A DNA stretch of 64,000 nucleotides. Origin: Limnobaculum xujianqingii (GTDB lineage: Bacteria; Pseudomonadota; Gammaproteobacteria; Enterobacterales; Enterobacteriaceae). The stretch's first letter is position 1. Each line of letters starts with the position of its first letter. The notes beneath the pieces were generated by a model, which ran no database searches, was not told the DNA's origin, and was given only the letters and a program-made list of their open reading frames with translations. The stretch spans positions 1,569,501-1,633,500 of the forward strand of contig NZ_JABMLK010000001.1 in the NCBI RefSeq assembly GCF_013394855.1, in the 5' to 3' direction. The position numbers and the translations under genes were made by a program. Positions 10,858 to 20,869 of this stretch are shown here, in pieces.

Positions 10858-11952
10858 TCAGGCACTTTTTGCGTAGGGATAGCTTTGCAACAGTAATTTA
10901 TCCCCGGCGTACAAACGCGCCCGCTCTCCTCCAATATAGTAACGCTCACCTTTTTGTGGCGGCGCGCCATGTTCATGACTAAAGGTAACGCTAAGTGGCG
11001 TTTGTTGCCAGCCTGATGGTTGTAATGTGAGCTGCCAGTAATGACCTTTTGGTATGCTATCCATCACCTGCACCGGTAATACGCAACGAGATGTCGGTTG
11101 AGCGCTTAGTTCTACTTCCCACGGACGTAAATAAAGTTCCACCGCCCCCTGATGTATTGGCGATACTTCCAGCGGCCAGTGATACTGCCCCACCAACAAG
11201 CGATTACCTTTGATTTCGGCCTTAATCTGGTTAACTTCACCAAGAAACTCCAGCACAAAACGGCTTTCCGGTTCACGCATTACTTCTTCCGGTGTACCAA
11301 CCTGCTCAACGTGTCCCTGACTCATGACTACCACGCGATCGGCAATTTCCATCGCTTCTTCCTGGTCGTGAGTCACAAATACACTGGTAAATTTTAACTC
11401 TTCATGCAATTGACGCAGCCAACTACGCAGCTCTTTACGAACCTGAGCATCCAACGCACCAAAGGGTTCATCCAGCAACAGGATTTGTGGGTCAACAGCT
11501 AACGCGCGTGCCAATGCTACCCGCTGACGCTGACCACCGGATAACTGAGAAGGAAAACGATTTGCCAGATGGCTCAGTTGAACCATTTCCAGCAGGCCAT
11601 CTACTTTCTGCTTAATTGCCGCGGCGGTTGGACGTTCACGTCGAGGCAGTACTGTCAGGCCAAAAGCAACATTATCAAACACTGTCATATGACGGAATAA
11701 CGCATAATGCTGGAATACAAAACCAACCTGACGATCCCGCGCATGAAGGCGGCTGACGTCTTTTCCGTTAAAACTCAACAGGCCAGAGCTTTGATACTCC
11801 AATCCGGCAATAATTCTCAATAACGTAGTTTTACCCGAACCGGATGGCCCCAGCAGTGCCAACATTTCACCAGAATGAATATCCAGAGAGATATCCTGCA
11901 AGACTCTGGTTTGGTCAAAGTATTTATTAATACCTTTAATCTCAATGCTCAT
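10858..11952 (-). CDS. cysA: Sulfate/thiosulfate import ATP-binding protein
   Basis: CysA is the ATPase of the sulfate/thiosulfate ABC importer and acts on the inner face of the membrane with CysU and CysW. The 364 residues contain Walker [10 protein letters not shown], signature [15 protein letters not shown] and Walker [13 protein letters not shown], followed by a C-terminal regulatory (TOBE-like) region. It overlaps the end of cysW by 11 bases, which points to translational coupling. CysB control is expected from E. coli but no site was identified. Confidence 0.96.
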   Translation of the reverse strand: MSIEIKGINKYFDQTRVLQDISLDIHSGEMLALLGPSGSGKTTLLRIIAGLEYQSSGLLSFNGKDVSRLHARDRQVGFVFQHYALFRHMTVFDNVAFGLTVLPRRERPTAAAIKQKVDGLLEMVQLSHLANRFPSQLSGGQRQRVALARALAVDPQILLLDEPFGALDAQVRKELRSWLRQLHEELKFTSVFVTHDQEEAMEIADRVVVMSQGHVEQVGTPEEVMREPESRFVLEFLGEVNQIKAEIKGNRLLVGQYHWPLEVSPIHQGAVELYLRPWEVELSAQPTSRCVLPVQVMDSIPKGHYWQLTLQPSGWQQTPLSVTFSHEHGAPPQKGERYYIGGERARLYAGDKLLLQSYPYAKSA

Positions 11953-12817
11953 GATTTATCTCCTGAGTATCTTGCTTTTTCTGACGGGCAATACGCCATT
12001 GCAGGGTACTTTTTAAGAACAAGGTAACAATCGCCATCAGGGTTAACAGGCCTGCGGCAGTAAAGGCAGCAGCGGTATTGTAGTCCTGATGAAGTAGCTC
12101 AACCTGTAACGGTAAGGTATAGGTTTCACCACGAATAGAGCCAGACACCACCGAAACTGCACCAAATTCACCAATCGCCCGGGCATTAGTCAGTACTACG
12201 CCATACAGCAACGCCCAGCGAATATTCGGTAACGTAACCCGACGGAACATTTGCCAGCCGGAAGCACCCAGCAGCACCGCCGCCTCATCTTCCTGACTGC
12301 CCTGACTCATCATCACGGGAACCAGTTCGCGCACCACAAACGGACAGGTAACAAAAATAGTGACCAGCACCATGCCCTGCCATGAAAACATCAGTTGAAT
12401 ATTGTGTGATTCCAGCCAACCACCAACCACACCGTTTGAGCCGTAAAACAGTAAATACAGCAACCCTGCTACTACCGGTGACACAGCGAAAGGAATATCA
12501 ATCAACGTCAACAACAGCTGACGACCACGAAACTCAAAACGCGTAACCAGCCATGCCAGCAACGTACCAAAAACCAGATTCACCGGTACGGTAATCAACG
12601 CAATCAGTACCGTTAGCCAAACCGCATGCAGCATGTCCGGATCGCTCAGGTTATTCCACAGTGCGTCTATACCGGCAGAAAATGCAGTAACAAAAATGGC
12701 CACCATCGGTATCACCAGCAACAACATGGAAATCACTATGCCGGTAATAATAAGTGCCCACTTACCCCAGTTAATCTGGCGAGCGCTGAATGTCTGTTGG
12801 AAAGTAAAATCTGTCAT
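11942..12817 (-). CDS. cysW: Sulfate/thiosulfate permease subunit CysW
   Basis: CysW is an inner-membrane permease subunit of the sulfate/thiosulfate importer. The 291 residues contain about six membrane helices and the ABC-permease EAA loop in [19 protein letters not shown]. The conserved [15 protein letters not shown] is present. It overlaps cysU by one base (stop/start) and cysA by 11 bases, inside one operon. Confidence 0.95.
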   Translation of the reverse strand: MTDFTFQQTFSARQINWGKWALIITGIVISMLLLVIPMVAIFVTAFSAGIDALWNNLSDPDMLHAVWLTVLIALITVPVNLVFGTLLAWLVTRFEFRGRQLLLTLIDIPFAVSPVVAGLLYLLFYGSNGVVGGWLESHNIQLMFSWQGMVLVTIFVTCPFVVRELVPVMMSQGSQEDEAAVLLGASGWQMFRRVTLPNIRWALLYGVVLTNARAIGEFGAVSVVSGSIRGETYTLPLQVELLHQDYNTAAAFTAAGLLTLMAIVTLFLKSTLQWRIARQKKQDTQEINHEH

Positions 12818-13653
12818 TAATGACCCCCAACCCGTTTGCCATAGCGGCTCTGCAAAACGTTAGCAATGAATAGCAATACCAGAGAAGCCGCCAGAATAAC
12901 TGAAGCAATGGCACTGGCTGCTGCATAGTTAAACTCTTGCAGACGAATAAAGATCATCAACGAGGTCACTTCAGTCTTCCAGGCGATATTACCGGCAATA
13001 AAAATCACTGCGCCAAACTCACCCAAACTGCGGGTAAATGAAAGTACTGTGCCGGTCATTAACGCCGGGGCAACTTCCGGTAATACTACCCGGCGAAAAC
13101 TTTGCCAGCGGCTGGCTCCCAGAGTTTCAGCCGCTTCTTCATATTCAGGTCCCAGCTCTTCCAATACGGGTTGAACCGTTCTCACCACAAAAGGAATACT
13201 GGTAAATGCCATGGCGACGGCAATACCTAACCAGGTAAATGAAACTTTAATTCCCAGTTCTGCCAGCCAGGTACCGTACCAACCAGTAGTGGAAAACAGA
13301 CTGGCCAACGTTAAGCCTGCAACTGCCGTTGGCAAAGCAAAAGGTAAATCCATCAGGCCATCCAACAACGTACGGCCCGGGAAACGGTAACGGGTCAAAA
13401 TCCACGCCATCAACATGCCGAAAGCAGCATTGAAGACACTGGCCACTGCTGCAGCGGCCAGCGTCACTTTATAAGCCGCAACTACTTGAGGATGTGTTAC
13501 TACCTGCCAGTATTCATGCCAGCTCATGTTGGCGAGCTGCATAACGAGTGCGCTCATGGGCAACAGCAGAATTAAGCAGGTAAATAACAGGCTACTCCCT
13601 AAACTCAGAGAGAAACCGGGTAATACACGCTTAGCAGGTATTGATAACAACAT
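12817..13653 (-). CDS. cysU: Sulfate/thiosulfate permease subunit CysU (CysT)
   Basis: CysU pairs with CysW to form the membrane channel of the sulfate/thiosulfate importer. The 278 residues contain about six membrane helices, the EAA loop YEEAAETLGASRWQSFRRV and the SLGEFGAVIFIAGN motif. It overlaps cysP and cysW by one base at each junction, showing tight translational coupling. Confidence 0.95.
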   Translation of the reverse strand: MLLSIPAKRVLPGFSLSLGSSLLFTCLILLLPMSALVMQLANMSWHEYWQVVTHPQVVAAYKVTLAAAAVASVFNAAFGMLMAWILTRYRFPGRTLLDGLMDLPFALPTAVAGLTLASLFSTTGWYGTWLAELGIKVSFTWLGIAVAMAFTSIPFVVRTVQPVLEELGPEYEEAAETLGASRWQSFRRVVLPEVAPALMTGTVLSFTRSLGEFGAVIFIAGNIAWKTEVTSLMIFIRLQEFNYAAASAIASVILAASLVLLFIANVLQSRYGKRVGGH

Positions 13654-14660
13654 TAGCTTTTATGCCCCGCAGCCAGCAGTTGGTCTAAGATGCCATCGGT
13701 ATTGAAATGTACTTTCATTACCTGCTCCCAGTTACCAAACTGATCTTCAACTTTAAACAGTTTTACCTGCGGGAATTGATCCTTCACCGCATCCATCGCT
13801 GCTTTGTCATATACGCGGTAGTTATAGCGAGTGAAAATTTGCTGAGCTTCCGGGGTATACAGAAAATCCAGATAGGCTTTAGCCTGTTTCTCTGTGCCAT
13901 TGCGTTCAACGTTACGATCGACCCAGGCCACAGGAAACTCCGCCAGAATATCGACTTCAGGAACCACAACATCGTAGTTATCAGCGCCGTACTGCTTTTG
14001 AATGTTTTTCACTTCAGATTCAAAACTAATCAGCACATCGCCTAACCCACGCTCAACAAATGAGGTGGTAGCACCGCGTCCGCCCACGTCAAACACCGCT
14101 ACGTTTTTCAGGAAGCGAGTCATCCATTCGCGAGTTTTTTGCTCATTGCCACCATCGGCCAGATTAGTCGCTCCCCAGGCAGCTAAATAGGTATAACGAC
14201 CATTACCGGAAGTCTTAGGATTGGGGAAAACCAGCTTCACGTCATCACGAACCAGATCGTTCCAGCCATTAATCTTTTTCGGGTTTCCTTTGCGTACCAA
14301 AAACGCCATGGTGGAATAATAAGGTGAACTGTTATTTGCCAGACGGCTTTGCCAGTTGGCAGGAATCAGATTGCCTTTATCATGCAGAATCTGCACGTCT
14401 GTTACCTGATTGTAAGTAACCACATCGGCTTTTAAACCCTGTAGAATTGCCAGCGCCTGTTTTGATGAGCCGGCATGAGACTGTTTGATGGTTAAGTCTT
14501 CACCCGTCTTTTGCTTCCAGGCTTTTTCGAATACCGGATTAATTTCAGCAAACAGCTCACGAGAAATATCATAAGAGCTATTCAGTAACTCAGCCGCAGA
14601 GACAGAAGACGTCGCAATCATCGTTGCGATAACCCAGCTTTTCAGCCCTAATTTTTTCAT
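13653..14660 (-). CDS. cysP: Thiosulfate-binding periplasmic protein
   Basis: CysP captures thiosulfate (and sulfate) in the periplasm and delivers it to CysUWA. The 335 residues begin with a Sec signal peptide (about 1-22, ending VSAAE), followed by a type 2 periplasmic-binding fold with [14 protein letters not shown] and [19 protein letters not shown]. It is the first gene of the operon. A CysB-dependent promoter is expected in 14661-14836 but I could not place it. Confidence 0.95.
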   Translation of the reverse strand: MKKLGLKSWVIATMIATSSVSAAELLNSSYDISRELFAEINPVFEKAWKQKTGEDLTIKQSHAGSSKQALAILQGLKADVVTYNQVTDVQILHDKGNLIPANWQSRLANNSSPYYSTMAFLVRKGNPKKINGWNDLVRDDVKLVFPNPKTSGNGRYTYLAAWGATNLADGGNEQKTREWMTRFLKNVAVFDVGGRGATTSFVERGLGDVLISFESEVKNIQKQYGADNYDVVVPEVDILAEFPVAWVDRNVERNGTEKQAKAYLDFLYTPEAQQIFTRYNYRVYDKAAMDAVKDQFPQVKLFKVEDQFGNWEQVMKVHFNTDGILDQLLAAGHKS

Positions 14661-14836
14661 TTTACACTCTCACTTATCGCTAAAAATGATGCTTTGATAA
14701 GTCATAGTGTATGGGCTGAATTCACTTTTTTATAACAATTTCATATACCGTTTCTCACTGATTAAGAGCAAAAAGGAATATGCAATATGGACGCTGAGGC
14801 GAGGGAAATAACCGAAGGGAAATTGTCAGAAAAAAC

Positions 14837-14875
14837 AATCGGGACAGCGCAGATTATTTCCACGCTGTCCCGATT
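14837..14875 (-). terminator. Terminator of yfeX
   Basis: Perfect 13-bp arms (AATCGGGACAGCG and its complement) around a 13-nt loop, followed on the minus strand by GTTTTTTC. It lies just after the yfeX stop. Confidence 0.92.
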
Positions 14876-14879
14876 CAAA

Positions 14880-15776
14880 TTATAAAGCGAGTAACTTGTC
14901 TAACGATGGAGCAAAGAAATAGCTGCCGGTTACCGGTTTGCTGAATCTTAACAGTTGATCTGTTTTACCATCCCGCTCACCAAACATACTCAGCAGTTGC
15001 TGCTCAATATTATGCAGATGGGCACAATAAGCGATAAAGAACAGACCATGTTCACCGCTGGCAGTACCATACGGCAGGCTCTGGCGAATAATTTTCAGCC
15101 CTTTGCCATCTTCTTTCAGGTCAACACGCCCCAGATGAGAGGTTGGCTGGCGTTTGTCGGATGGCAGCTCTTCGTTATCTACTTTTGTCCGGCCCATGGC
15201 GTTCTCTTGGGCTTTCACTGACATATTGTTCCAGACATCAAGATTATGCACATAACGCTGTACCATCACATAACTACCGCCAGCATCTTCCCCTTCAGGA
15301 ATAATACCAACGCCAGGGCGAGCATCTCCTTCCGGGTTTTCTGTGCCGTCAACAAAACCGCTTAAATCCCGCTCTTCTGTCCAGCGAAAACCGTGAGTTT
15401 CTTCTTCTACAGTGATGGCTGAACCAAAAGCTTTTAACGCGGCCTGAGCCAGAGTGAAATTAACATCATGACGTTGAGACAGGATATGAACCAACATATC
15501 GCGCTGAGTGGCTGGCGCTAATCCGTTACCCAGAGGGGTAAATGGCTTAAGTTCACTGGCACCCTGACCATTAGACAGTGTCTTCCACAGGTCTGAACCA
15601 AAAGAGATAACTGCACCTAATGCAGCTTCAGGATATTTTTGTTGCAGTTCGGTCAACGTATTCACAAACGTTTTGCAGCCGGTACGGATCTGTTCTAAAT
15701 CCTCACCAACCTTTGCTTCAATAAAAATACCAAAACGACAATGTTCCGGCAAAATACCGCTCTGAACCTGAGCCAT
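14880..15776 (-). CDS. yfeX: Dye-decolorizing (DyP-type) heme peroxidase YfeX
   Basis: A cytoplasmic DyP-type peroxidase of 298 residues. The E. coli protein oxidises porphyrinogens and has been debated as a deferrochelatase. The family motif GxxDG is seen as [11 protein letters not shown], and a conserved histidine in SHLGRVD is the likely heme ligand. It is monocistronic in appearance, with its own terminator at 14837-14875 and a yfeY terminator upstream. Confidence 0.93.
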   Translation of the reverse strand: MAQVQSGILPEHCRFGIFIEAKVGEDLEQIRTGCKTFVNTLTELQQKYPEAALGAVISFGSDLWKTLSNGQGASELKPFTPLGNGLAPATQRDMLVHILSQRHDVNFTLAQAALKAFGSAITVEEETHGFRWTEERDLSGFVDGTENPEGDARPGVGIIPEGEDAGGSYVMVQRYVHNLDVWNNMSVKAQENAMGRTKVDNEELPSDKRQPTSHLGRVDLKEDGKGLKIIRQSLPYGTASGEHGLFFIAYCAHLHNIEQQLLSMFGERDGKTDQLLRFSKPVTGSYFFAPSLDKLLAL

Positions 15777-15797
15777 GACTCAATCCTCATATCAATG

Positions 15798-15827
15798 AAA
15801 AGCGGTGCTGTTTGCTGGCACCGCTTT
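15798..15827 (-). terminator. Terminator of yfeY
   Basis: A stem AAAGCGGTGC/GCACCGCTTT with a 9-nt loop lies about 80 bases after the yfeY stop and is followed on the minus strand by a short T run. Confidence 0.75.
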
Positions 15828-15906
15828 AACTAAACATGAGTCTATAATAACTAAATCAGACCACGCTATCATGCGCTAACTCAAGTCTGAATAAAGATTT
15901 AGCCTA

Positions 15907-16485
15907 TTACTTTGATTGCCATATCATTTTACTGATAGTCCAGACTTTTAGCTTATCGTCAGAAGGCATGATCTCTGATGGCCCCATCCACTCGCCGCTA
16001 AACACATAGGTAATACGCGAACTTTCCGGTGAACGGCAAAGTACTTTGCCACTATCATCTTCAGTACCAACCCGACAAACATCAAATGCTTTCTGATAAA
16101 GATCGCTGAATGGCGTACCCACATGAGAACCTTTTGGCGTCTCAATAGACTTGTCCATTACTTCAATTCGCTCAACCCGGTTTGATGAATTGCCGTGAAA
16201 AACCAGCATCACTTTATCGTCGTTCATCGCTTCATAGTAACTGGTCACCTGACCATTACTCATTCCCATGCCTTTACGTAAACGATAATCACCATTTAAC
16301 GTTTGATTCAGTGCTTTTTCTTCCATCGGAGTTACAGCGGAAATAGCACCTAATCCTGCATTATTTAACTCCAGAGAACTACCAAACCAGTTAGTTGGCG
16401 ATAGCTTAGACCAGGAAAAATTACTGACTGTCGAACATCCTGTAATGAAAAATGGAACCAACAGTAAAACAATACGTATATTCAT
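15907..16485 (-). CDS. yfeY: YfeY family outer-membrane lipoprotein
   Basis: A 192-residue lipoprotein precursor with signal peptide and lipobox FITGCS (Cys at residue 17). After it comes the family sequence SNFSWSKLSPTNWFGSS, and near the end SGEWMGPSEIMPSDDKLK, both matching E. coli YfeY. The E. coli gene belongs to the sigma-E regulon; no such promoter was identified here. Biochemical function is unknown. It lies between ypeA and yfeX, the same neighbourhood as in E. coli. Confidence 0.92.
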   Translation of the reverse strand: MNIRIVLLLVPFFITGCSTVSNFSWSKLSPTNWFGSSLELNNAGLGAISAVTPMEEKALNQTLNGDYRLRKGMGMSNGQVTSYYEAMNDDKVMLVFHGNSSNRVERIEVMDKSIETPKGSHVGTPFSDLYQKAFDVCRVGTEDDSGKVLCRSPESSRITYVFSGEWMGPSEIMPSDDKLKVWTISKMIWQSK

Positions 16486-16530
16486 CTATTATCCTATTAA
16501 GTGAATAAAATCAGGGTATAACGCAACGCC

Positions 16531-16956
16531 TTAATACTCCTGATCCTCAATCAGGCGTTTACCAATGCACACCGTATTCTGGATTTCATAACCCAGTTTC
16601 TCATACATACCAATAACGGCATCGTTATCATCACGCACTAAAAGCTGTAATTTTGGGCAACCACGCGCTATCAGCTTCTTTTCCAGACGGCTGATAAGAG
16701 CATTCGCAATGCCCCGACCACGATAATCAGGGTGTACACCAAGATAATAGGCAGAGCCGCGATGGCCATCATATCCGCCCATAATAGTGCCAACTACCTC
16801 ACCTCCGACCTCGGCAACCAAAAACAGTTCAGGATCGTTATTCTGTTTCCGTTCAATATCGGTTTCAGGATCGTTCCACGGGCGCAGTAAATCGCAGCGT
16901 TCCCACAGTGTCACAACATCTTCAAAGTCATCTTGTTTATAGATACGGATTTCCAT
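16531..16956 (-). CDS. ypeA: YpeA family GNAT acetyltransferase
   Basis: A GNAT-fold N-acetyltransferase of about 141 residues whose substrate is unknown. The acetyl-CoA-binding motif is [19 protein letters not shown] place the start at the ATG at 16956 ([11 protein letters not shown]), as in E. coli YpeA. Three codons upstream a GTG and another ATG are in frame, so the start is uncertain by a few residues. It is divergent from yaiI. Confidence 0.92.
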   Translation of the reverse strand: MEIRIYKQDDFEDVVTLWERCDLLRPWNDPETDIERKQNNDPELFLVAEVGGEVVGTIMGGYDGHRGSAYYLGVHPDYRGRGIANALISRLEKKLIARGCPKLQLLVRDDNDAVIGMYEKLGYEIQNTVCIGKRLIEDQEY

Positions 16957-17115
16957 CATCTTCACCGTTTAACCCTGTTATAGTGCACGATTATGGTAAG
17001 TTTAGCGTTAAGTGCAACAGATAAGTGAAGATTCCCCGGTTCATTGCTTAAATTAAATGCGGAATCATCACTCAATTTTCCTGATGATGAGTCATCAGAG
17101 CGATAAGGATCAACT

Positions 17116-17571
17116 ATGCAAATCTGGGTCGATGCCGATGCCTGCCCCAATGTAATAAAAGAAGTGCTGTTTCGAGCCGCCGATCGTGCGCAAGTCATGG
17201 TAACTCTGGTCGCTAACCAATATATCAAAACACCACCCTCCCCTTATATCCGCAGTATGCAAGTTGCATCAGGCTTTGACGTAGCAGATAACGAAATCGT
17301 TAAGCGCACCGAACCCGGAGATTTGGTTATCACCGCCGATATTCCACTGGCGGCTGAAGTGTTGGAAAAAGGCGGAGCCGCCATTAATCCCAGAGGTGAA
17401 CGCTACTCGCCCGCCACCATCCGAGAAAGGCTCACCATGCGTGACTTTATGGACACCATGCGTTCCAGCGGCATTCAAACCGGCGGCCCCAGCACCCTGA
17501 ATCAACGCGATCGCCAACAGTTCGCTAATGAACTGGATAAGTGGTTGTTGATGTTTAAGCAGCAGAAATAG
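17116..17571 (+). CDS. yaiI: UPF0178 family protein YaiI
   Basis: A 151-residue member of the YaiI/YqxD family (DUF188), with the N-terminal motif [14 protein letters not shown] and conserved [14 protein letters not shown]. Acidic residues suggest a metal-dependent PIN/NYN-like nuclease fold, but function is not established. AAGGATC precedes the ATG. The last codons and stop lie inside an imperfect direct repeat (17554-17579) that recurs at 17835-17860 beyond a structured repeat. In E. coli yaiI is at another chromosomal place. Confidence 0.93.
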   Translation: MQIWVDADACPNVIKEVLFRAADRAQVMVTLVANQYIKTPPSPYIRSMQVASGFDVADNEIVKRTEPGDLVITADIPLAAEVLEKGGAAINPRGERYSPATIRERLTMRDFMDTMRSSGIQTGGPSTLNQRDRQQFANELDKWLLMFKQQK

Positions 17572-17860
17572 AAGAAACCAGTAAATCAACATTAATGAAC
17601 ATTCCGACCGTAAAAACATAGTGCCTATATCTACACCGAGAACGGTCGGTAAACCATCTGTACTTAACTACGGAGTGCGTCGGGCCTGGCCGGGTTAGGG
17701 GCCCTTCGTTGGCTTACGCCAAGTCGACCCCAACACCCGTCCCTCCCAACGATTAGCTATATTAAGGTACAAAACTGAATTATCTAACTTTGTCATCAAT
17801 CGAAGTCTGACTCATATAGTTATAAATCTTGTCACTTAAACAGCAAAAATAGAAAAAGCC
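17554..17860. repeat. Direct-repeat-bounded unit around structured repeat copy B
   Basis: Direct repeats at 17554-17579 and 17835-17860 match at 21 of 26 positions, and all five differences are transitions. The left copy contains the yaiI stop codon, so the right copy looks like a decayed duplicate of the yaiI 3' end. Spacing is 281 bp. The match of the last nine bases may partly be element end rather than target. Confidence 0.6.
17600..17755 (+). repeat. Structured intergenic repeat, copy B
   Basis: This copy follows the yaiI stop in forward orientation. Stem 1 is CCGACCGT/ACGGTCGG and the hairpin TTGGC-TTAC-GCCAA is at 17709-17722. Similarity to copy D continues about 60 bp past the core on the right. 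It faces copy C in inverted orientation about 145 bp away. Confidence 0.85.
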
Positions 17861-17882
17861 TGCAATACAAATTGCAGGCTTT
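17855..17882 (-). terminator. Probable terminator of the nap operon
   Basis: Perfect 12-bp arms AAAGCCTGCAAT and ATTGCAGGCTTT around a 4-nt loop. The T run is on the minus strand, so it would end leftward transcripts from napC, about 210 bases after its stop and beyond repeat copy C. Confidence 0.8.
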
Positions 17883-17900
17883 AGATATTGCGATATCAAA

Positions 17901-18054
17901 CGGAGGGAGAGATTTCCGTTGGGGTCGTAGCAGCTTTAGCTGCCGGAGCGCCCCTAGGGAATCTAGGCCCGACGCACGCTAATGCCGAGACTGATGGTCT
18001 TCCAGACGAGCACCATGCTCATATAAGCACAATGACTTTTACGGCCGGAATATC
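17901..18054 (-). repeat. Structured intergenic repeat, copy C
   Basis: Minus-strand copy between the nap operon terminator and napC. It carries the alternative hairpin GCAGC-TAAA-GCTGC instead of TTGGC-TTAC-GCCAA, within the same flanking sequence. The CCTAG/CTAGG stem is perfect. Stem 1 (CCGGCCG with CGTCTGG) is imperfect. An open frame of 60 codons crosses it but is not conserved in the other copies. Confidence 0.82.
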
Positions 18055-18089
18055 CTTAGCAGCCAATTAGAACCATCTAATCAGCAGCA

Positions 18090-18689
18090 TCAGAACCCAT
18101 TCGGAATCCCCGTCATATCCGGAAGCTTATGCGCAATCCCCTTATGACAATCAATACAGGTTTTACCCTCTTTAATTGCCATAGAGTGCATCTTGCCGGC
18201 GACGGTTTTCTGCTCGGTAAAGTCCATATAATCAAAGCTGTGGCAGTTACGGCATTCCTGAGAGTTGTTACCCTCCATTCGTGCCCACTCATTTTTCGCC
18301 ATTTGCAAACGATGCTCGTCAAACTTCTGTGGAGTATCGATAATGCCCATCGCTTTACCATACAGCTCTTTAGATGCCTTGATCTTACGGATCATCTTAG
18401 GAACAAACTCTTTCGGCACATGGCAGTCAGAACAAACGGCGCGTACGCCAGTTCGGTTGCTGTAGTGCACCGTATCCATATATTCCTGATAGACGTTATC
18501 ACGCATCTCATGGCAGCTGATACAGAACTTCTCGCTGTTCATGACTTCCATACCGGTATTGAAACCGCCCCAGAAGACCACGCCCGCTACAAAGCCCATT
18601 GTCAGCAAGGTACCAATCGCCAGACGGCTGGGGGTTCTGAACCAAGTCCATGCCCGGCGAATTACACCTGGTTTTTTATCTTTACTCAT
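18090..18689 (-). CDS. napC: Tetraheme cytochrome c NapC
   Basis: NapC is a membrane-anchored quinol dehydrogenase that passes electrons from menaquinol to NapB and NapA. The 199 residues have one N-terminal membrane helix (about 18-40) and four CxxCH heme sites: CISCH, CSDCH, CRNCH and CIDCH. It is the last gene of napFDAGHBC, 11 bases after napB. Confidence 0.97.
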   Translation of the reverse strand: MSKDKKPGVIRRAWTWFRTPSRLAIGTLLTMGFVAGVVFWGGFNTGMEVMNSEKFCISCHEMRDNVYQEYMDTVHYSNRTGVRAVCSDCHVPKEFVPKMIRKIKASKELYGKAMGIIDTPQKFDEHRLQMAKNEWARMEGNNSQECRNCHSFDYMDFTEQKTVAGKMHSMAIKEGKTCIDCHKGIAHKLPDMTGIPNGF

Positions 18690-18700
18690 GAATCCCCCGA

Positions 18701-19150
18701 TTACTTACCATATCCCGGTGCCGGTGTGAACGTATTACCAATGATTGGCGCAGCGTCAGCCTGAGGCACGTGACAGGACTGGCAGAAGTAGCGACGCGGT
18801 GCCACATTGCTGCTGACATGACCTGCACTATCAACAAAGTGAGTCGGGCTGATGCGTGGTGCACCGGTAGTACGATAACTCTGTACTCCGTGACACTTCA
18901 GACAAGTATTCACTTTCGTTGTCACCTGATAACCATCCACACTGTGTGGAATCATCGGTGGTTGGTTAACATAATCGAGCGCCATACGAGACTGTTCTTT
19001 AGGCATAATAACTGAGCCTTCAGGGGTACCGGATACCTCTGGTGACTGGCTCAAATCAACGCTATCTGCAGCAAACGCCACACTACCGGAAACTAATGCC
19101 ACCAGCATAGTCCATAAGGTAAGCTGCTTTCTCAAGACGTTACTCTTCAT
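18701..19150 (-). CDS. napB: Diheme cytochrome c NapB
   Basis: NapB is the small periplasmic electron-transfer subunit that feeds NapA. The 149 residues have a signal peptide ending SVAFA and two heme-binding motifs, CLKCH and CQSCH, with conserved histidines around them. It overlaps the end of napH by 4 bases. Confidence 0.97.
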   Translation of the reverse strand: MKSNVLRKQLTLWTMLVALVSGSVAFAADSVDLSQSPEVSGTPEGSVIMPKEQSRMALDYVNQPPMIPHSVDGYQVTTKVNTCLKCHGVQSYRTTGAPRISPTHFVDSAGHVSSNVAPRRYFCQSCHVPQADAAPIIGNTFTPAPGYGK

Positions 19151-20097
19151 TCCTCTACTCCCGAACGATGGAATCGTGTTTTTATTTGAAATACTTTCTC
19201 TGAACAGACATCAATACAGCGACCGCAGGAGATACATTCTTTACTCAGCACTAATGGGCTATCCTGTTTACCGAACAGTGGGCCACGTAGCACCTGCGGT
19301 TCCGGACAGATATGAATGCAATCCATACAACGGGTACAATCTTTGCGATTTTCCGCACTGATGCGCAGTACACCTTTACAGCCAATTGCGCTATAAAGAG
19401 CACCAACAGGGCATAAATGACCACACCAGCCATGCTCCACCACCAGCAGGTCAAACAGGAATACCACCACAATCAGCCAGATGCTGGCGCCAAAACCGAA
19501 AACTAAACCGGTAATAATGCCAGATGATGCCGAGTGACCGAATCCACTGATTAACCCACGGCCAAATGCGGATACCGGATTTACCCATTCCCACACCAGT
19601 GTACCGGTAATGGCACTGCCGATGATAATGGCAACCAGAATGCCATAGCGCAGCGTTGCCGGAATCGTCGCGCTGCTGCGCAGCCCCAGCTTACGCCGCA
19701 ACCAGGCAGCAAAATCGGTTACCAAACCGAGTGGACAAACCCAACCGCAAAATAGCCGACTGGCAAACAATGCATAGGCCAGCGCAATAATCACGCCACC
19801 AATCAGGGCATACCATTCAGACCATGCCGCCCAGCCAGATTGCTCTGGCACCTGAGGAAGATGACCGCTGGCCAGCGTTTGCAGCATCATTAATGGATCG
19901 CTAAGCGGAATAGTATCCAGCAGCATACTGCCGCTATAGTTACCCCGTAGGATCCAGACGCCAATAAGTGGCCCGGTCAGATACATCGACAGAATAAGCA
20001 GTTGACTGATACGGCGAAAAACCAGGAAGCGATGGCTATACCACCAGCCGTATTTCACCTGGGCCTCATGGCCTGCGTTCTTAGGTGCATTTGCCAT
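19147..20097 (-). CDS. napH: Ferredoxin-type quinol dehydrogenase membrane subunit NapH
   Basis: NapH is an inner-membrane protein that with NapG transfers electrons, mainly from ubiquinol, towards NapC. The 316 residues have about four to five membrane helices, the cysteine pairs CGWVCPLG and CGHLCPVGA, and two C-terminal 4Fe-4S motifs (CTRCMDCIHICPEP and CISCGRCIDVCSEK). Its start overlaps the napG stop. Confidence 0.96.
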   Translation of the reverse strand: MANAPKNAGHEAQVKYGWWYSHRFLVFRRISQLLILSMYLTGPLIGVWILRGNYSGSMLLDTIPLSDPLMMLQTLASGHLPQVPEQSGWAAWSEWYALIGGVIIALAYALFASRLFCGWVCPLGLVTDFAAWLRRKLGLRSSATIPATLRYGILVAIIIGSAITGTLVWEWVNPVSAFGRGLISGFGHSASSGIITGLVFGFGASIWLIVVVFLFDLLVVEHGWCGHLCPVGALYSAIGCKGVLRISAENRKDCTRCMDCIHICPEPQVLRGPLFGKQDSPLVLSKECISCGRCIDVCSEKVFQIKTRFHRSGVEE

Positions 20098-20849
20098 TAT
20101 TGCCCTCCTTCCGGTTTACGGGTTGGCAGAGTCAGAGCCTCAGGGATTAATGAATGCCCTGCTTTATCTTTCTCTATCCATCCCAGCCGATAGTGTTTAC
20201 CCAGTTTGCCCTGTGCCAGTGAGAGCGGAAGTACCTTAATTGCCGCTTCTTCCAGTACGCAAGCTTCTTCGCATTTACCGCAGCCGGTACAGTATTCACT
20301 GTGCACGGTAGGTAAAAACATCGCATGTTTATTCGTTCGCTCATTACGGTGTAATTCCAACGTAATGGCTTTATTAATTAACGGACATACGCGATGGCAA
20401 ACGTCGCAGCGCAAGCCCTGCCAGTTCAGGCAGTTCTCGTGGTCAAGCAATACCGCCAGCCCCATACGGGAATTATCAATATCTGTCAGAGAAGAATCGA
20501 GGGCACCACTCGGACAGGCTTTAACGCAAGGAATATCTTCACACATCTCACAGGGGATCTGGCGAGCAACAAAGTACGGGGTGCCCGTTGATACAGGTGA
20601 CAACAGCGTTGCCAGCTTTAACGTATCGTACGGACAATCCTGTACGCATTGCCCACAGCGAATACAGGCGCGGTTAAACGCCTCCTCAGACAGCGCGCCA
20701 GGTGGACGCAGAGCGACCCCCTCACGTGCCTGAGACTGTTTCTGTGGAATACCCAGCAACAGCGTCAGACCGGCCAGGCCGCCTGCGCTGCGTGCTACGT
20801 CGCGTAAAAAGCGGCGACGTGCGGGTCCTTTATCCCTTTCATTAGCCAT
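20097..20849 (-). CDS. napG: Periplasmic ferredoxin-type protein NapG
   Basis: NapG is a periplasmic iron-sulfur protein working with NapH. The 250 residues begin with a twin-arginine signal ([14 protein letters not shown]). Four cysteine clusters typical of 4Fe-4S ferredoxins follow: [35 protein letters not shown] and [11 protein letters not shown]. It lies between napA and napH in the operon. Confidence 0.96.
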   Translation of the reverse strand: MANERDKGPARRRFLRDVARSAGGLAGLTLLLGIPQKQSQAREGVALRPPGALSEEAFNRACIRCGQCVQDCPYDTLKLATLLSPVSTGTPYFVARQIPCEMCEDIPCVKACPSGALDSSLTDIDNSRMGLAVLLDHENCLNWQGLRCDVCHRVCPLINKAITLELHRNERTNKHAMFLPTVHSEYCTGCGKCEEACVLEEAAIKVLPLSLAQGKLGKHYRLGWIEKDKAGHSLIPEALTLPTRKPEGGQ

Positions 20850-20869
20850 AATCGTGCGCCCTGCTTTCC

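Noticed and set aside
17888..18070. 60-codon open frame across structured repeat copy C
   Set aside because: The frame is not conserved in the other four copies and has no plausible ribosome binding site; it arises from the palindromic GC-rich core.
18129..18764. 211-codon plus-strand frame opposite napC and napB
   Set aside because: It is antisense to two certain heme-protein genes and shows no recognisable domain.
20206..20733. 175-codon frame opposite napG
   Set aside because: The sequence is cysteine- and serine-rich only because it is the complement of ferredoxin motifs; napG is certain.
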